From contig NW_008705569.1 in assembly GCF_000186865.1 (NCBI RefSeq), forward strand, positions 872,143 through 936,142: 64,000 bases of DNA. Direction: 5' to 3'. Positions within the stretch are counted from its first letter, which is position 1; each line of letters starts with the position of its first letter. This DNA is from Aureococcus anophagefferens (taxonomy: Eukaryota; Sar; Pelagophyceae; Pelagomonadales; Pelagomonadaceae). The notes beneath the pieces are model-generated. The model saw only the letters and a list, made by a program, of their open reading frames with translations. It did no database searches and was not told the origin of the DNA. Positions 9,414-19,650 of this stretch are shown here, one piece after another. Made by a program: the position numbers and the translations under genes.

Positions 9414-11094
9414 CTAGACCCCCGTCTTCTGGATGATCTTGGCCTTGAGGCGGAGCACGTCCCGGTCCGCGCCCGCGTCGTGGGTGACGGAGATGATGGC
9501 GCCGTCGTTCTGCGCGCCCGTGTCCTTGGCGTCGTGGTAGTCGTAGTCGCGCGCGGAGAAGACGGTCGCGAGGTAGCCGCCGTGCTGGATCATCACACCC
9601 TGGGGCACGTACTCGTGGGACCGCACGACGCACTTGAGGCCGTTCATGTGGCAGAACGCGCGGCTCACGTCCGGCCCGAAGACCTTGACGTCCAAGCCGC
9701 GCTCCGACTCGTGCACGCCCCGCGCCTCCTCGCCGTCGCCGCGCCAGTCCGGGTCGCTCCAGAGCAGCTGCCAGACCTACCGAGGGCGATAGGGTCGGAT
9801 TTTTTTTTCTCGTCTCCCGCGAGAATCGCGCGAAAAAGCGCCCCCGTCGCTCGACGCCGCGCGAGACCAGGGGGTGGTCCCGGGGCTCCTCGACGGGGTA
9901 GGGGATCTCGGACAAATCGCCGAGGGTCCACTTGCCGTCGCCGATGCCGCCGTGGACGACGAGCACGGCGGACTCGATGACCGTCGCCACGGGCAGCCAG
10001 TGGAAGAACTCGGCCTGGATGACCTTGAAGACCTCGTCGCCCGCCCACTCGCCGAGCTTGGCGCGCACGTCCGCGTCGAAGCCGCTCTCGCCGCGCGCGG
10101 ACATGCCCGCGTTCATCTCCGCGGACTCGTGGTTGCCCCGGTTCAGGTGGATGCGCCGCGGGTAGCGCACTTTCAGCGCCGCGAGGAGCAGCACGCACTC
10201 GAGCTGGTGGTGGCCCCGGTCGACCCAGTCGCCGTTGAAGACGTACTCGCAGTACTCGACGTCGCCGCAGCGGTGGCTCGGGCAGCCGAACTCGACGAAG
10301 AAGAGCAGCAGGTCGCGGAACTGGCCGTGGATGTCGCCGAAGATCTTGCAGGGCGCGCGCGCGACGTTCAGCGCCGGCGACGGGTTGTCGCGGAGCGTCG
10401 CGCCGACGGCCCTGAAGAGCGTCTTCGTCAGCGCCGCCGCCGCGTCCCGGTCGCTCGCGCCCAGCAGCGTCTGCGTCAGGCACTCCGGCGCGTCGTCGCG
10501 GCGCGTCGCGCGGTGGCCGCCGCCGCCGACGGCGTGCGCGAGGCCGCCCATCGCGCCGGACGCCAGGCCCCCCATGGCGTGCAGCGGGTTCGACGGCGCC
10601 GCCGCCCGCTCGCTCCGCAGGTGGGGCGGGTGCCACAGCAGGTCCGGCTCGTCCTTGCGCTCGCCCGCGACGCGCCGCAGGAGCGAGATCGCGTTGTCGA
10701 CGACGGTCTCCGCGAGGTCGAACTCCGGCGAGCCGGCGGCAAAGAGGGACCCGCCGATGCACTCGGCGACGTCGCGCCCGGCGAAGCAGGGGTCCATGTG
10801 GAAGTGGTCCGCGAAGGCCTCCTCGTGGCCCGCGGACGGCGCGTCGCCCGCCGTCGCCGCGACCGACTCCGCGTGCTTCAGCGCCGGCTTCCCCAGGTGC
10901 ACCTCGACGAAGCGCGTGTCGTGGACGACCTTGTGGGCGAGGTCGTTGCCGACGTGGTTCACGCTCGCCGTCTTCGCGTGGCCCGTGAGCGCGCTGAGGA
11001 AGGGGCTCCGCGTCGCGCTGTCCTCCACGGACATCTCGACGACGGAGAAGGCGTCGGACATGGCCTTCGTCAGGCCCTCCGTCGGGTCGCCCAT
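9414..11094 (-). CDS. PPP-family serine/threonine protein phosphatase
   Basis: Exons 11094-9868 and 9776-9414 give 529 residues. The N-terminal 200 residues are not recognised. The catalytic domain shows GDIHGQ, GDWVDRG (Trp where Tyr is usual), RGNHE, VVHGGI and, after the splice, LLWSDPDW and VVRSHEYVPQG, followed by TVFSARDYDYHD in place of the usual Asn-Tyr. These are the metal-binding and catalytic blocks of PPP phosphatases. The order resembles the PP5/PPEF branch, but the subfamily is not certain. Expected activity: metal-dependent hydrolysis of phosphoserine and phosphothreonine. Confidence 0.85.
9777..9867 (-). mobile_element. Short family C-like introner in the PPP phosphatase gene
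   Basis: On the minus strand the flanks are GTCTCGCG and GTCTGGCA (six of eight match). The insert starts CGGCGTCGAG and ends CCTCGGTAG, as in the family C copies at 57211 and 54633. Splicing GT...AG joins DHPL to VWQLLWSDPDW, the expected phosphatase sequence. Length is 91 nt, phase 0. Confidence 0.75.
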
Positions 11095-12165
11095 GGCGCA
11101 CAGCGCGCCGGTCGACCGAGGCGCGACGCGGGCAGCTTAGGGCAGCTTAGGGACCCGATTTCCGGATGGCTGGTCTATCGCATCGTGACTGATCACTGGT
11201 TGCGAGTTGCAGTGGATACCCCGTCGCTTGAACTTTTGCAAGCCAAGACAAACTTTGAAGAAATCCTAGCTTCTAGAGGGCTAGAGACCGTGTCTCCGCA
11301 GGAGTATTTCAGCGGCCGATGATGGAATCTCCACCTTAGAGGGCCCCGCGCTCCTCGAATCTGCAGCGACGTGAAACGATCCCAGTGGCTTTGAGGTCCG
11401 CAAACATGCGGGTGAGGCACATGAAAAGACGCGACATCCGGACGATTGCGAGGCGACGCAAACGGGCAGCCTCAGGGGGTGGAATGAGGCGCGGCAGCTT
11501 CCCCCGACCCGATTTTCGGTCCCCTTCGAGTCACAGAGCGTCGGGAATCGTTCGTCATGGGGGCGACCAGGTGCCCTCGCGGCAGCTCTTCGACTCGAGC
11601 CGATTTGATCGAGATTACCTCACCGGCTCCGAGAGGCGCGCGGCGCCGCGGGCGACACGGTGCTCACCGCGCAATGCATGAGGCGAGCTGTCTGGCGGAA
11701 ATTCGAAGGTGGTCTCTGGCAGGGCATGCCGGGGGCGCATGCAAAAGTCCGCCAGACAGCTCGGACCTCAGCACTAATGCGAGCCCCTCGTCGGTCGCCC
11801 CCCACCGTTAACCGCCGTTCTCGTCGTCCACGGGCTGCCCCGACGCGAACTAAGTTGCTCCCCATCGACCGATGGTTTTTCCCGAGCGACTCGCAGCCGG
11901 GCCCAAGGCGCGACATGGTCCACAGACCGAGCGCCGCGCCAAGTCCTGGAACCGCTGCATCGCGTGCCCAAACCTGGGCGAGGCGGCCAGGATCAACCAA
12001 GTGATGTCACGCCGAGCGTCAACATGGCAGAGTATCGACTGCAACTCGCAACCAGTGGATGGAAACGGCAAAATGACGAGCGTGCAGGGCATCGTCGGCT
12101 TGGGCGTCGGCTACGTCTTAAGCTGTAGGCCGCGCTGGGAACGGCGGCGATCGCGAGGTCGCGGA
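11095..12165. other. Gene-poor region, 1.07 kb
   Basis: No intact gene is supported. It contains a short direct repeat GGGCAGCTTA (about 11139-11158), an AT-richer stretch at 11190-11330 upstream of the phosphatase start, a 16-bp inverted repeat at 11684-11763, and a fragment of BCKDHB at 12085-12169. Short open frames here have no recognisable domain and look like chance. Confidence 0.5.
11684..11763. repeat. Perfect 16-bp inverted repeat (hairpin or small foldback)
   Basis: CGAGCTGTCTGGCGGA at 11684-11699 is exactly reverse-complemented at 11748-11763, with a 48-bp spacer. No flanking duplication is obvious. Confidence 0.8.
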
Positions 12166-12169
12166 CTAC
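12085..12169 (+). pseudogene. Fragment of BCKDHB (E1-beta) coding sequence
   Basis: CAGGGCATCGTCGG and GGGCGTCGGCTACG match the minus-strand BCKDHB codons for [10 protein letters not shown]. After a 14-bp insertion, CCGCGCTGGG, GGCGATCGCG and CGCGGACTAC match the following codons of the same exon in order. The copy is interrupted, frame-disrupted and only about 85 bp long. It abuts the 3' end of the methyltransferase gene. Confidence 0.75.
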
Positions 12170-13527
12170 GCCCGGCGGTCGAAGACGACGACGGCCTCGA
12201 CGTGGCGCGTCATGGGGAACAGGTCGAAGGGCACCGCGGACGCGACGGCGTAGTCGCCGCCGGCGACGAGCGCCGCCGCGTCGCGCGCGAGCGTCGCCGG
12301 GTCGCAGCTCACGTAGACGACGCGGACCGGCGCGAACGCGAGGAGCTGGTCGAGGAACGCCGCGGACGCGCCCGCGCGCGGCGGGTCCATGACGACGACC
12401 GTGTCGCCGCCCGCGAACTCCGCCGCGTCCGCGAAGAGCCGCTCGGCCCGGCCCACGACGAACGTCGCCACGCCGCCGAGGCCGTTGCGCGCCGCGTTGC
12501 GCGTCGCCGCCGCGACGTTCGCCGCGGAGACCTCGACGCCCCGGACCGCGTCGAAGTCCGCCGCGGCCGCGAGCGCGAAGAGGCCGCCGCCGCAGTAGCA
12601 GTCCAGCAGCTTCGTCGCGCCGGAGCGGCGCGCCTCCGCGACGACGTGGTCCACGAGCGCCGGCAGCGCGTCGTCGTTGTTCTGCCAAAACTCGGAGGCC
12701 TTGTGCGCGAACCGCAGGCCTCGGACCTCCTGCTCGACGACCTCGTCCGGGTCGACGGCGACGCCCGCGGCGTGGCCGCGGAGGAGCAGCGTGCCGCCCG
12801 CGGGCGCCTTTTTCGCCCGCGCGCGGCGCGCCGGCGCGTAGGCCGCCGCGCGCGCGAGGAGCCGGTCGCGGGGCTCGGCCGCGAGCGCGCGGAGCCGCTC
12901 GTTCACGGCGTCGTCGGCGATCGCGCACGCGGCGACGTCGACGAGCCCCCGGCCGCCGACGCGCTGGAAGCCGAGGGCGCCGCGCGCCGTGACGTGGGGC
13001 GTCAATTTCCTGCGGTAGCCGTAGCCGCGGTCGCCGCCGCGCGTCGCCTCGACGGCCACGCCTCGCAGCCCGCCCACGCGCTCGAGCGCGTCCCGCAGGA
13101 AGACGCGCTTCCAGCGCCGCTGCGCGTCGAGGGTCAGGTGCTGCAGCTGGCAGCCGCCGCAGGCGCCGAAGGACGGGCACCGCGGGACGGCGCGGTCCGG
13201 CGACGGCTCGAGCACCTCGACCACGGCCGCGCGGCAGCTCCGCTTCCTCTCCTCGGTGACGCGCGCGCGGACGACGTCGCCGGGCGCCGCGAACGGGAGG
13301 AAGACGACGACGTCGCTGCCCGTGAGGTTGCTGCGGACGCGCCCGACGCCGTCGCCCAGGCTGCTCAGGGAGTCGACGCGCACGTCGATGATACTGTCGG
13401 CCTCGAAGAACTTCGGGGCGCGCGTCGCCCGCAGCGTTAAGGATGCGGCGCGGCGCGTTGATGATGGCGGCGCCCAGGGCGTCGCGAACGGCGCGACGAG
13501 GAAAAGTAGGTAGTAGCAGGCCCTCAT
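12166..13527 (-). CDS. RNA m5U methyltransferase, TrmA/RlmD (RumA) family, probably organelle-targeted
   Basis: A 453-residue protein; ATG at 13527. The N-terminus (MRACYYLLFLVAPFATPWA) is hydrophobic and followed by an Arg/Ser/Thr-rich stretch, compatible with a bipartite plastid leader. A TRAM-like beta domain follows (IDVRVDSLSSLGDGVGRV), then a CPSFGACGGCQLQHL cluster typical of the 4Fe-4S site of RumA. SAM-binding residues (LLDCYCGGGLFAL) and the catalytic region (MDPPRAG; VYVSCDPATLARD with the nucleophilic Cys) are intact. Expected activity: S-adenosylmethionine-dependent 5-methylation of uridine in rRNA or tRNA. The specific target site cannot be assigned. Confidence 0.88.
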   Translation of the reverse strand: MRACYYLLFLVAPFATPWAPPSSTRRAASLTLRATRAPKFFEADSIIDVRVDSLSSLGDGVGRVRSNLTGSDVVVFLPFAAPGDVVRARVTEERKRSCRAAVVEVLEPSPDRAVPRCPSFGACGGCQLQHLTLDAQRRWKRVFLRDALERVGGLRGVAVEATRGGDRGYGYRRKLTPHVTARGALGFQRVGGRGLVDVAACAIADDAVNERLRALAAEPRDRLLARAAAYAPARRARAKKAPAGGTLLLRGHAAGVAVDPDEVVEQEVRGLRFAHKASEFWQNNDDALPALVDHVVAEARRSGATKLLDCYCGGGLFALAAAADFDAVRGVEVSAANVAAATRNAARNGLGGVATFVVGRAERLFADAAEFAGGDTVVVMDPPRAGASAAFLDQLLAFAPVRVVYVSCDPATLARDAAALVAGGDYAVASAVPFDLFPMTRHVEAVVVFDRRA

Positions 13528-13622
13528 CGCGCTTGCCGTGGTTCACGATCGACATCAAAGTCAAAAACGGAAGCGCTGCCGATGTCCGTCGATGTGTGAG
13601 AGCATCCCACCTCGTTAGAGCG

Positions 13623-16575
13623 ATGGGGAAGGCGACGGTGAGCGTCGCGCCGGCGTCGCCGCCGCGGCCGGGCCCGCGGAAGCTCATGCCGCGTCCCGGC
13701 AGCCGCCAGTACCGCAACCGGCGGAACCGCAAGACGTCGATCATGGCGAACGAGAACAACTTCCAGCTGAGCTACGACCAGCAGTACATGCGGCAGAACG
13801 AGTTCCCGGCGCAGGACAACGCGCTCTTCCCCGTGCTGCGGCCCTTCGGCGCGCGGCGCCAGTGGTGGGACCTCGGCCTGGGCCTCTTCCTCTTCTACAG
13901 CGCCGTCGTCACACCGTTCACGATCGCGTTCATCCAGGACCCGTGCGCGATCGGCGAGGCCTTCCGGGGCCGGCGCGACGGCGCCTGCGTCTACTTTTGG
14001 TGGGAGCGGCTCGTGGACCTCGTCTTTTTGGGCGACATCCTCGTCAACTTCAACACGGCGTTCCTCGACAAGGACAACTGCGAGTGGGTCCTGTCGCGGC
14101 CGCGCATCGGGGCCAAGTACGTGCTGAGCCCCTGGTTCTTCATCGACGTCGTCGCCATCGTGCCCTTCGAGCTCTTCGGCCTGGCGAGGAACGACGCGGC
14201 GGCGACGTCCGTGCGGCTGCTGCGGCTGCTCAAGATCGTGCGGCTCCTGCGGCTCCTGCGGGTCCTCAAGCTGCTGCGGCTGCTGGGCAAGTACGCGACG
14301 CGCCTCAAGGTGTCCTACCGCATGCGCGCGATCCTGAAATTCGTGGTGTATATCGTCACGACGAGCCACTGGGCCGCGTGCCTCTTCCGCATCGTCTCGA
14401 ACCGCGCGTACGCGTACCCCGACGACGACGAGAGCGCCTCGCGGCGCGCGCTCCGGGGCGACGACCGCGACAACCCGACGTGGCTCCGCGAGGAGGGCAT
14501 GCACGGCGAGACGCTCTGGGCCCAGTACGGCGCGGCCATGGCCTGGGCCGTGAGCGCGCTCAACGGGTCCGCGAGCGCGTACACGGGCGCGGAGTACTGC
14601 GTCGCCGTCGTCGTCATGATCCTGGGCTGCATCGTCCTCACGCTCATGATCGGCGAGATCGCCAACGTGTCGACGAGCCTCGACCCGGCGGGCAACGAAT
14701 ATAAAAGAACCATGGACATGTTCAACTCGTACATGGACGAGCGCGGCTTCCACAAGCAGCTCAAGAAGGAGCTTCGAAGTTACTTCATGCACAGCGAGGG
14801 CCTCTTCCGCGAGCAGCACTACCACGACATGCTCAAGAACCTGTCGCCGCAGCTCCGGGAGAAGCTCGCGCTCGCGAACGTCGGGCCCTGGATCAAGTCC
14901 GTGCCCGTGGTTCGCTACGCGCTGATCAAGGCGAGCGGCCTCTTCGTCTCCGCGAAGGTCGCCGTGAGCTCGCTGGACCCGGACGACGACGACGACCCGT
15001 ACCGCGGCGGCGTCGTCACGGGCCTCCCGCAGTCGATCCACATCACGGTGACCTACAACGACGGCTCCGTGGAGTTCCACGTCGACGCGGGGAGGTTGCA
15101 CGTGCCGCGCTACCTCCCCTTTGGGCGGCGCTTCAACGCGGCGAAGCGCGCGAGCGAGCTGCTCATCACGGACCTGGCGACGCGCATGACCGCGACGCTG
15201 TACCTCCGCGACGACGCCATCGTCGCCATGGGCTCCTGGCTCAACAACATGTACCTGCTGGTCGACGGCCAGGCCGTGAAGCGCGACAAGAGCCGCGTGC
15301 TCCACCGGCCGCGCGTCGTCCGCCTCGACGGCGCGTCCCACGACGTCATCGGCGAGGACATCACGATGAAGCTCACGACGGAGCGCGAGCTGTCGCGGAA
15401 CCACGAGGTCACGGCGCGGTCGACGAGCCACTGCCTCTGCCTGAGCACCGTCGATTTCCTGGATTGCATGGCGAAGAGCAACTACAAGATGCTCGTGAGC
15501 CCCATGAAGCGCTACGCGGGCTGGCTCATGCTCCGCGAGTACTGCGTGTACCACAAGCACGTCGTCACCGAGCACATGGACATCTTCTCCGCCGCGCACG
15601 CGAAGCTCTTCGCGCACCGCATGCAGATCAAGGTCCAGGAGGACGCGACCGCCGGCGGCGGCCGGCTCCGGGGCGCGCTCCAGGGCAAGCTCGGCAAGCT
15701 CCTCGCCAAGGTGAAGAAGGAGAAGCGGGACGGCGAGGCGAGCGACCCGTCGAAGGTCTCCGGCGCGTTGGTCGCGTCGCGCCTCGCGGCCCAGTACATC
15801 GCCAAAATGAAGGAGCGGAACGCCGTCTTCAGCAGGGCAGGACAAGAGAGCGAAATTCCCAACTTCAAAGGCTCCGATCTCGGCCGTTTTCCACTCGTTT
15901 CGGCTGATTTTTGGACGAGCGATCATCTCTCGGAGCGGTCTCGAAGCATGGATGCTTTTCCGGAACGCGCGCGCGCGGAACACTCACGTTGAAGCGACGT
16001 TGAATCACTCTTGTCCTGCCCAGGTCTTCAGCCCGCGCGCCATGCCTTGCGAGGAGACGGCCAAGGAGGTTCTCGGCGACGCGGGCCTAGGGGGCCTGCA
16101 CGAGCGGAGCGGCCAGACGGGCCGCGTCGCGGCCGGGGCCCGGCCGGCCGTGCCGCGCCTCGCGATCGCCGAGCCAATCGACGAGGAGCCCCCGGCGCCC
16201 GAGCGGGACGACGACGACGACGACGACGACGACGACTCGGCCGCGGCGACCGTGGACGCGCTCCGGCGCACCGTGGACCGCGCGGGCCGCGCGGCGCGGC
16301 GCGTCGTCGTCGACGGCGACGCCGCGGAGAGCCCGCGGTCCGTCGAGGAGCTCAAGTTCCAGTTGCGGGCGTCGATCAACGGCTTGATTTCCGTCTACAG
16401 GGAACTCGACCCCGAGGCCCTCGCGACGCCGGGCAAGCGGCGGAGGAAGGTCGGCCAGCTCGGCAAGCACGTCCCACCGATTCCGGCGGACTGGGTCCGG
16501 CTCTTCGAGGGGGCCCGGAGCCCGCCGCGGCGGCCCTTCGACGCGCCGGACCCGCGCGCGCCGCCCGAGAGGTAG
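13623..16575 (+). CDS. Six-TM cyclic-nucleotide-binding-domain type cation channel (EAG/CNG-like)
   Basis: Exons 13623-15824 and 16024-16575 give 917 residues. S1-S6 are visible. S4 is SVRLLRLLKIVRLLRLLRVLK with a basic residue at roughly every third position, so voltage sensing is likely. The pore helix (WAQYGAAMAWAVSAL) is followed by NGSASAYTGAE; the usual T-x-GYG or GFG filter is missing. After S6 comes a C-linker (FHKQLKKELRSYFMHSEG; LSPQLREKLAL) as in EAG, HCN and CNG channels, then a divergent CNBD-like region (YLRDDAIVAMGSW, YLLVDGQAVKR). The tail is basic, then rich in Asp, and unique. Ion selectivity is uncertain because the filter is altered. ATG 13623 lies 95 bp from the divergent methyltransferase start. 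Confidence 0.82.
15825..16023 (+). mobile_element. Introner, family A, forward orientation
   Basis: A perfect 8-bp duplication GTCTTCAG lies at 15825-15832 and 16024-16031. The element begins CAGGGCAGGACAAGAG and ends CTCTTGTCCTGCCCAG, matching inverted repeats. Splicing restores ERNA-VFSPRAMPCEE. Length is 199 nt, phase 0. Confidence 0.95.
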
Positions 16576-16647
16576 CGCCACGCGTTAAGCCCCATCGACG
16601 GTGCGCCGCCCGAGAGGTAGCGTCACGCGTTAAGCCCCGTCGACGGC
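16558..16647. repeat. 45-bp tandem duplication spanning two convergent gene ends
   Basis: 16558-16602 and 16603-16647 match at 42 of 45 bases. The first copy holds the stop codon of the channel gene (TAG 16573-16575). The second holds the stop of the minus-strand senescence-like gene (16623-16625); the matching position in the first copy is not a stop. Confidence 0.9.
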
Positions 16648-18828
16648 GCGACGCCGTTGGCCACCTCGACGAGGACGTCGCCGTAGGTTTGCGGCTTGCG
16701 GAGCACGTGCGCGAGGCAGAGCGCGGACGAGGCGCCGGGCGCGAGGGGCACCCAGGCCGTCGTCGCGCCGCCCGGCGGCGGGATGGGCACGTCCGCGCTC
16801 CCCAGGGGCTCGTCGGGCCGCGGGTCGGGCCGCGAAGCGACGAGCTCGACGCGGACGAAGCCGCAGCGCCTCAGGCAGCACCGCGAGCCGAGCGCGACCG
16901 CGGGCAGCCCGTCCCAGCGCGGGTCGCGCGTGTCGGCGATGGGCGGCGTCGCCGTGCACCGGTCCCCGTCGAGCGGCGCGCCCGCGGGCGTCACGGGCAC
17001 GACCGTCGCGTAGGGGCTCGCGGCCCCCGTCGGCGGCGGCCGCAGGTTGCGAGCCGCGAGGACGCGCACGCGCACGACCAGAGACCGGTCGGCGTCGTCG
17101 AGCGCGCGCTCGAGCTCCGCGGCGCGCGCGCGGCCCGCGTCCTCCGCGAGGACCGAGCCGAGGCGCCGGCCCGCGAGCCCGATCGTCGTCCGCCACTTCC
17201 TGAGCGCGTCCGCGTCGCCGTCGAGGGTGCGGAGATAGATGGACATGCCGTCGCGCGTCGCGACGACGAGGCAGCCGCCGCCGCGCGTCGTCGGCTCGCC
17301 GCCCGGCAGGTTCCCCGCGCCCACCAGCAAATCGAAGGGCCCCGACGTCGCGACCGCGCGCGGGTGCGGCGCGACGGTCAGCGACCAGGGCCGCGCGACG
17401 ACCCACTTCCAGCGCCAGCGCCGGTGGAGCGGCGGCCGCGACACCGCGAGCCAGCCCTGGCGCAGGACGGGGCCCGCCTGCGCGTCCTCGGCGCCCGTGA
17501 CGCGGTCCGCGACCTCGCCGACGGTCGCCAGCGCCGCGGACGTGTAGTTCGCCGCGTCGGCGACCTTGACGACGTGCCACGCGGCCATGCAGCCGCTCAG
17601 CGCCGCGTCGCTCTGCTGCTTCGTGACCGCGTCCGCGTAGGCGGCGCCGTTCGCGGCGACGGACCGCTCGTAGGCCGCGTCGCCCGCGGCGGTCGCGACC
17701 TCGCGCACGGCCTCGTCGATGGCCTTGTCGACGCGGCCCGCGGCCGAGCCCGCGGCGCCGACGACCTCCAGCGTCGCCGTCGTCGCCGCGCCGGCCGCCC
17801 TCGCGAGCGCCGACGGCGGCTTCGCCGGCGCTCCGGCGCCGGTAGTCGCGCCGAACTTGGCCGACGCCGCCTGCGCGCCCGTCGCGGCGGCCTCGCCGAT
17901 GACGCGCACGGGCGCCATGGCCAGGTTCGCGACGCCGCCCGCGGCCTGCTCCGCGCGCAGCGCGCTCTCCTTGAGCCGCCGGGCCGCCGCCTCGTCCTTG
18001 GCGATCTGCGCGTCCGTCGCCTCCTTCGGGGTGGACAGCTTCGCGACCTGGTGGCCCGCGCCGCGGATGGCCTTGGCCGAGAGCTTCGCGCCGCCGACGA
18101 TCATTGAGGCCGCGAGCGCGCCTACCAAGCATGACGGTGACGATTTCTCATCGTTTCCCCACCCCAAATCTCTCGAAAATCGTCACGGCCACAGGACGCT
18201 GGAGCGCGCCTGCGTGCTCTATCCCGACGGCGACCGCGTTCGGGCCCGCTTTTTCCTCCTCGGGCCCATCCTCGGTTGCTGCGTCGGCGCGCTCGAAGAG
18301 GGAGAAGAGCGCGAGGAGGCGGTCGACGCGGGCGACGTCTTCCCGGCGCCGCGCTTCGTCGACGTTTCCCAAAGCGTCCGCGCCGGTGATATCGAAGATG
18401 ACCGCGCCGCCCTCTTCCGGCACGGCGACGTAGTGCGGCCCCGTCGCGCGGATTTGCGTCAATTCGTCGAGGAAGCACGAGAGGCCGCGCGACGCGTCGT
18501 CGACGAGGTGGAGCGCCGCGCAGCGGTCGCCGTCGGCGACGACGCGCAGCGAGTAGGGCTCGTTGTTGACGCGCACGCCGCAGGAGTAGAGCAGGTAGCG
18601 GCCCTCCGGATCCGGCTCGCCGACGACCGTGTCGTCCTTCTCGACGGCGAGAAAGTCCTCGGCCGAGGCGGCGCCGGCGGCGACGGAGGCCGACGCGGAC
18701 GAGGCGCCCGCGGCGACGGCTACCGACGCGGACGAGGCGCCGGCGGCGACGGTCGCCGACGCGCTCGAGACGGACGCCGTCGCGCTCTTCGCCATGCCGT
18801 CGACGCTCTTCGCCATGCTCGCGAGCAT
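16623..18828 (-). CDS. Senescence/spartin-like protein with PH-like and C2-like domains
   Basis: Exons 18828-18210 and 18121-16623 give 705 residues. The start is placed at ATG 18828 because upstream in-frame sequence carries a repeated CTGCGTTGTCCCACCT that looks like leader or promoter. The N-terminus has Ala/Ser-rich 'AGASSAS' repeats and a beta-rich region (YLLYSCGVRVNNEPYSLRVV). Next comes a small-residue helical region (ALAASMIVGGAKLSAKAIRG, then many Ala-rich helices) resembling plant senescence/spartin domains. A PH-like segment follows (RQGWLAVSRPPLHRRW ... YLRTLDGDADALRKWRTTI), then a C2-like segment (LVVRVRVLAARNLRPPP; DTRDPRWDGL). Inferred role: peripheral membrane or lipid-droplet protein. 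The domain names are family-level guesses. Confidence 0.5.
18122..18209 (-). mobile_element. Introner, family C, in the senescence-like gene
   Basis: The duplication GCGCGCTC lies at 18202-18209 and 18114-18121. On the minus strand the element starts CAGCGTCCTGTGGCCGTGAC and ends ATGCTTGGTAG, aligning with the copies at 57211 and 58569. A GC donor at 18209 gives EHAGALAAS; the internal GT donor at 18197 is also in frame and adds four codons. Intron length is 88 or 76 nt. Confidence 0.82.
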
Positions 18829-18961
18829 CGCGTACTGTTGGGGCTTGCCTGCGTTGTCCCACCTCGTCGGGGCTGCGTTGTCCCACCTTCCCAGCTCGAG
18901 GCGGCAAGCACACGGCACCATCGTCAACCAGGTCAAAGTCTTGGAGCACCAAGGCTGCGCG

Positions 18962-19627
18962 ATGGCCGCCGCCTCGAGCTCGTCGGCGCACCTCTACGCG
19001 CCGCTGCCGGACGCGTCCGGCTGGCGCGGCGACGCCCGCAGCGTCGCCGACGTCATGGACTACTTCGGCCGCTGCCTGACGGACGACGGCGCCGGCGGGC
19101 GGGCGCTCCTCGAGTCGAAGCTGCGGCGCAAGGCGCTCCTCCTCGACGGCGCCGCCGCCGCGCCGCGGCCGGCCCGGAAGCGCAAGCGCAGACACGAGCG
19201 CCGCGACGCCGACGGCGCCGCCGCGCGCGACGCGCGCCGCGCCGAGCTGCCGACGTGGGCGTCGACGGCGCCGCTGCGCGAATCGTGGCGCGCGTACGCC
19301 GTCGCCGTGCTAGGTTCGCCCGAGGCGCGGGCGCCGGGCGCCGGCCGCGCGGCCGCGGGCCTCGAGTCGACGGGCGCCGTGCTCCAGGTGGCGCGCGCGC
19401 CGGCGGCGTCGCTCGTCGGCGCCGCGGGCGCCGTCGTCGACGAGACCGCGGAGTGCTTCTTCCTGCGGACGCGGGCCGACGGCCTCGTCCGCGTCGCGAA
19501 GCGCGGCGCCGTCTTCGCGCTCCACCTCGACGGCGGCGCGCGCCTCGACGGCGGCGCGGACGACGGCGCGGCGCCCTGCCTCGTCGTCCCGGGCGCGGCG
19601 TTCCTCCGCGTAAGTTGGAAAGTTTAG
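18962..19627 (+). CDS. POP4: RNase P/MRP protein subunit p29-like (POP4/Rpp29)
   Basis: A 221-residue protein; ATG at 18962. A basic patch (RKRKRRHERR) precedes an Rpp29-like core: GLESTGAVLQVARAP, SLVGAAGAVVDETAECFFL and VRVAKRGAVFALHL. This matches the family pattern of a small Sm-like beta barrel (position 'DLHGA', 'VGI.GIV..ET...F', 'VPK....F'). POP4 binds the RNA of RNase P and RNase MRP for tRNA 5' and rRNA processing in the nucleus. The N-terminal extension is not recognised. Its stop lies 23 nt from the convergent gene end at 19651. Confidence 0.7.
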   Translation: MAAASSSSAHLYAPLPDASGWRGDARSVADVMDYFGRCLTDDGAGGRALLESKLRRKALLLDGAAAAPRPARKRKRRHERRDADGAAARDARRAELPTWASTAPLRESWRAYAVAVLGSPEARAPGAGRAAAGLESTGAVLQVARAPAASLVGAAGAVVDETAECFFLRTRADGLVRVAKRGAVFALHLDGGARLDGGADDGAAPCLVVPGAAFLRVSWKV

Positions 19628-19650
19628 CGGGGGGAACGAAGCACGCCGCC

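Noticed and set aside
18829..18936. N-terminal extension of the senescence-like protein to 18936
   Set aside because: That frame opens with TTG and contains a repeated CTGCGTTGTCCCACCT, which looks like leader or promoter DNA.
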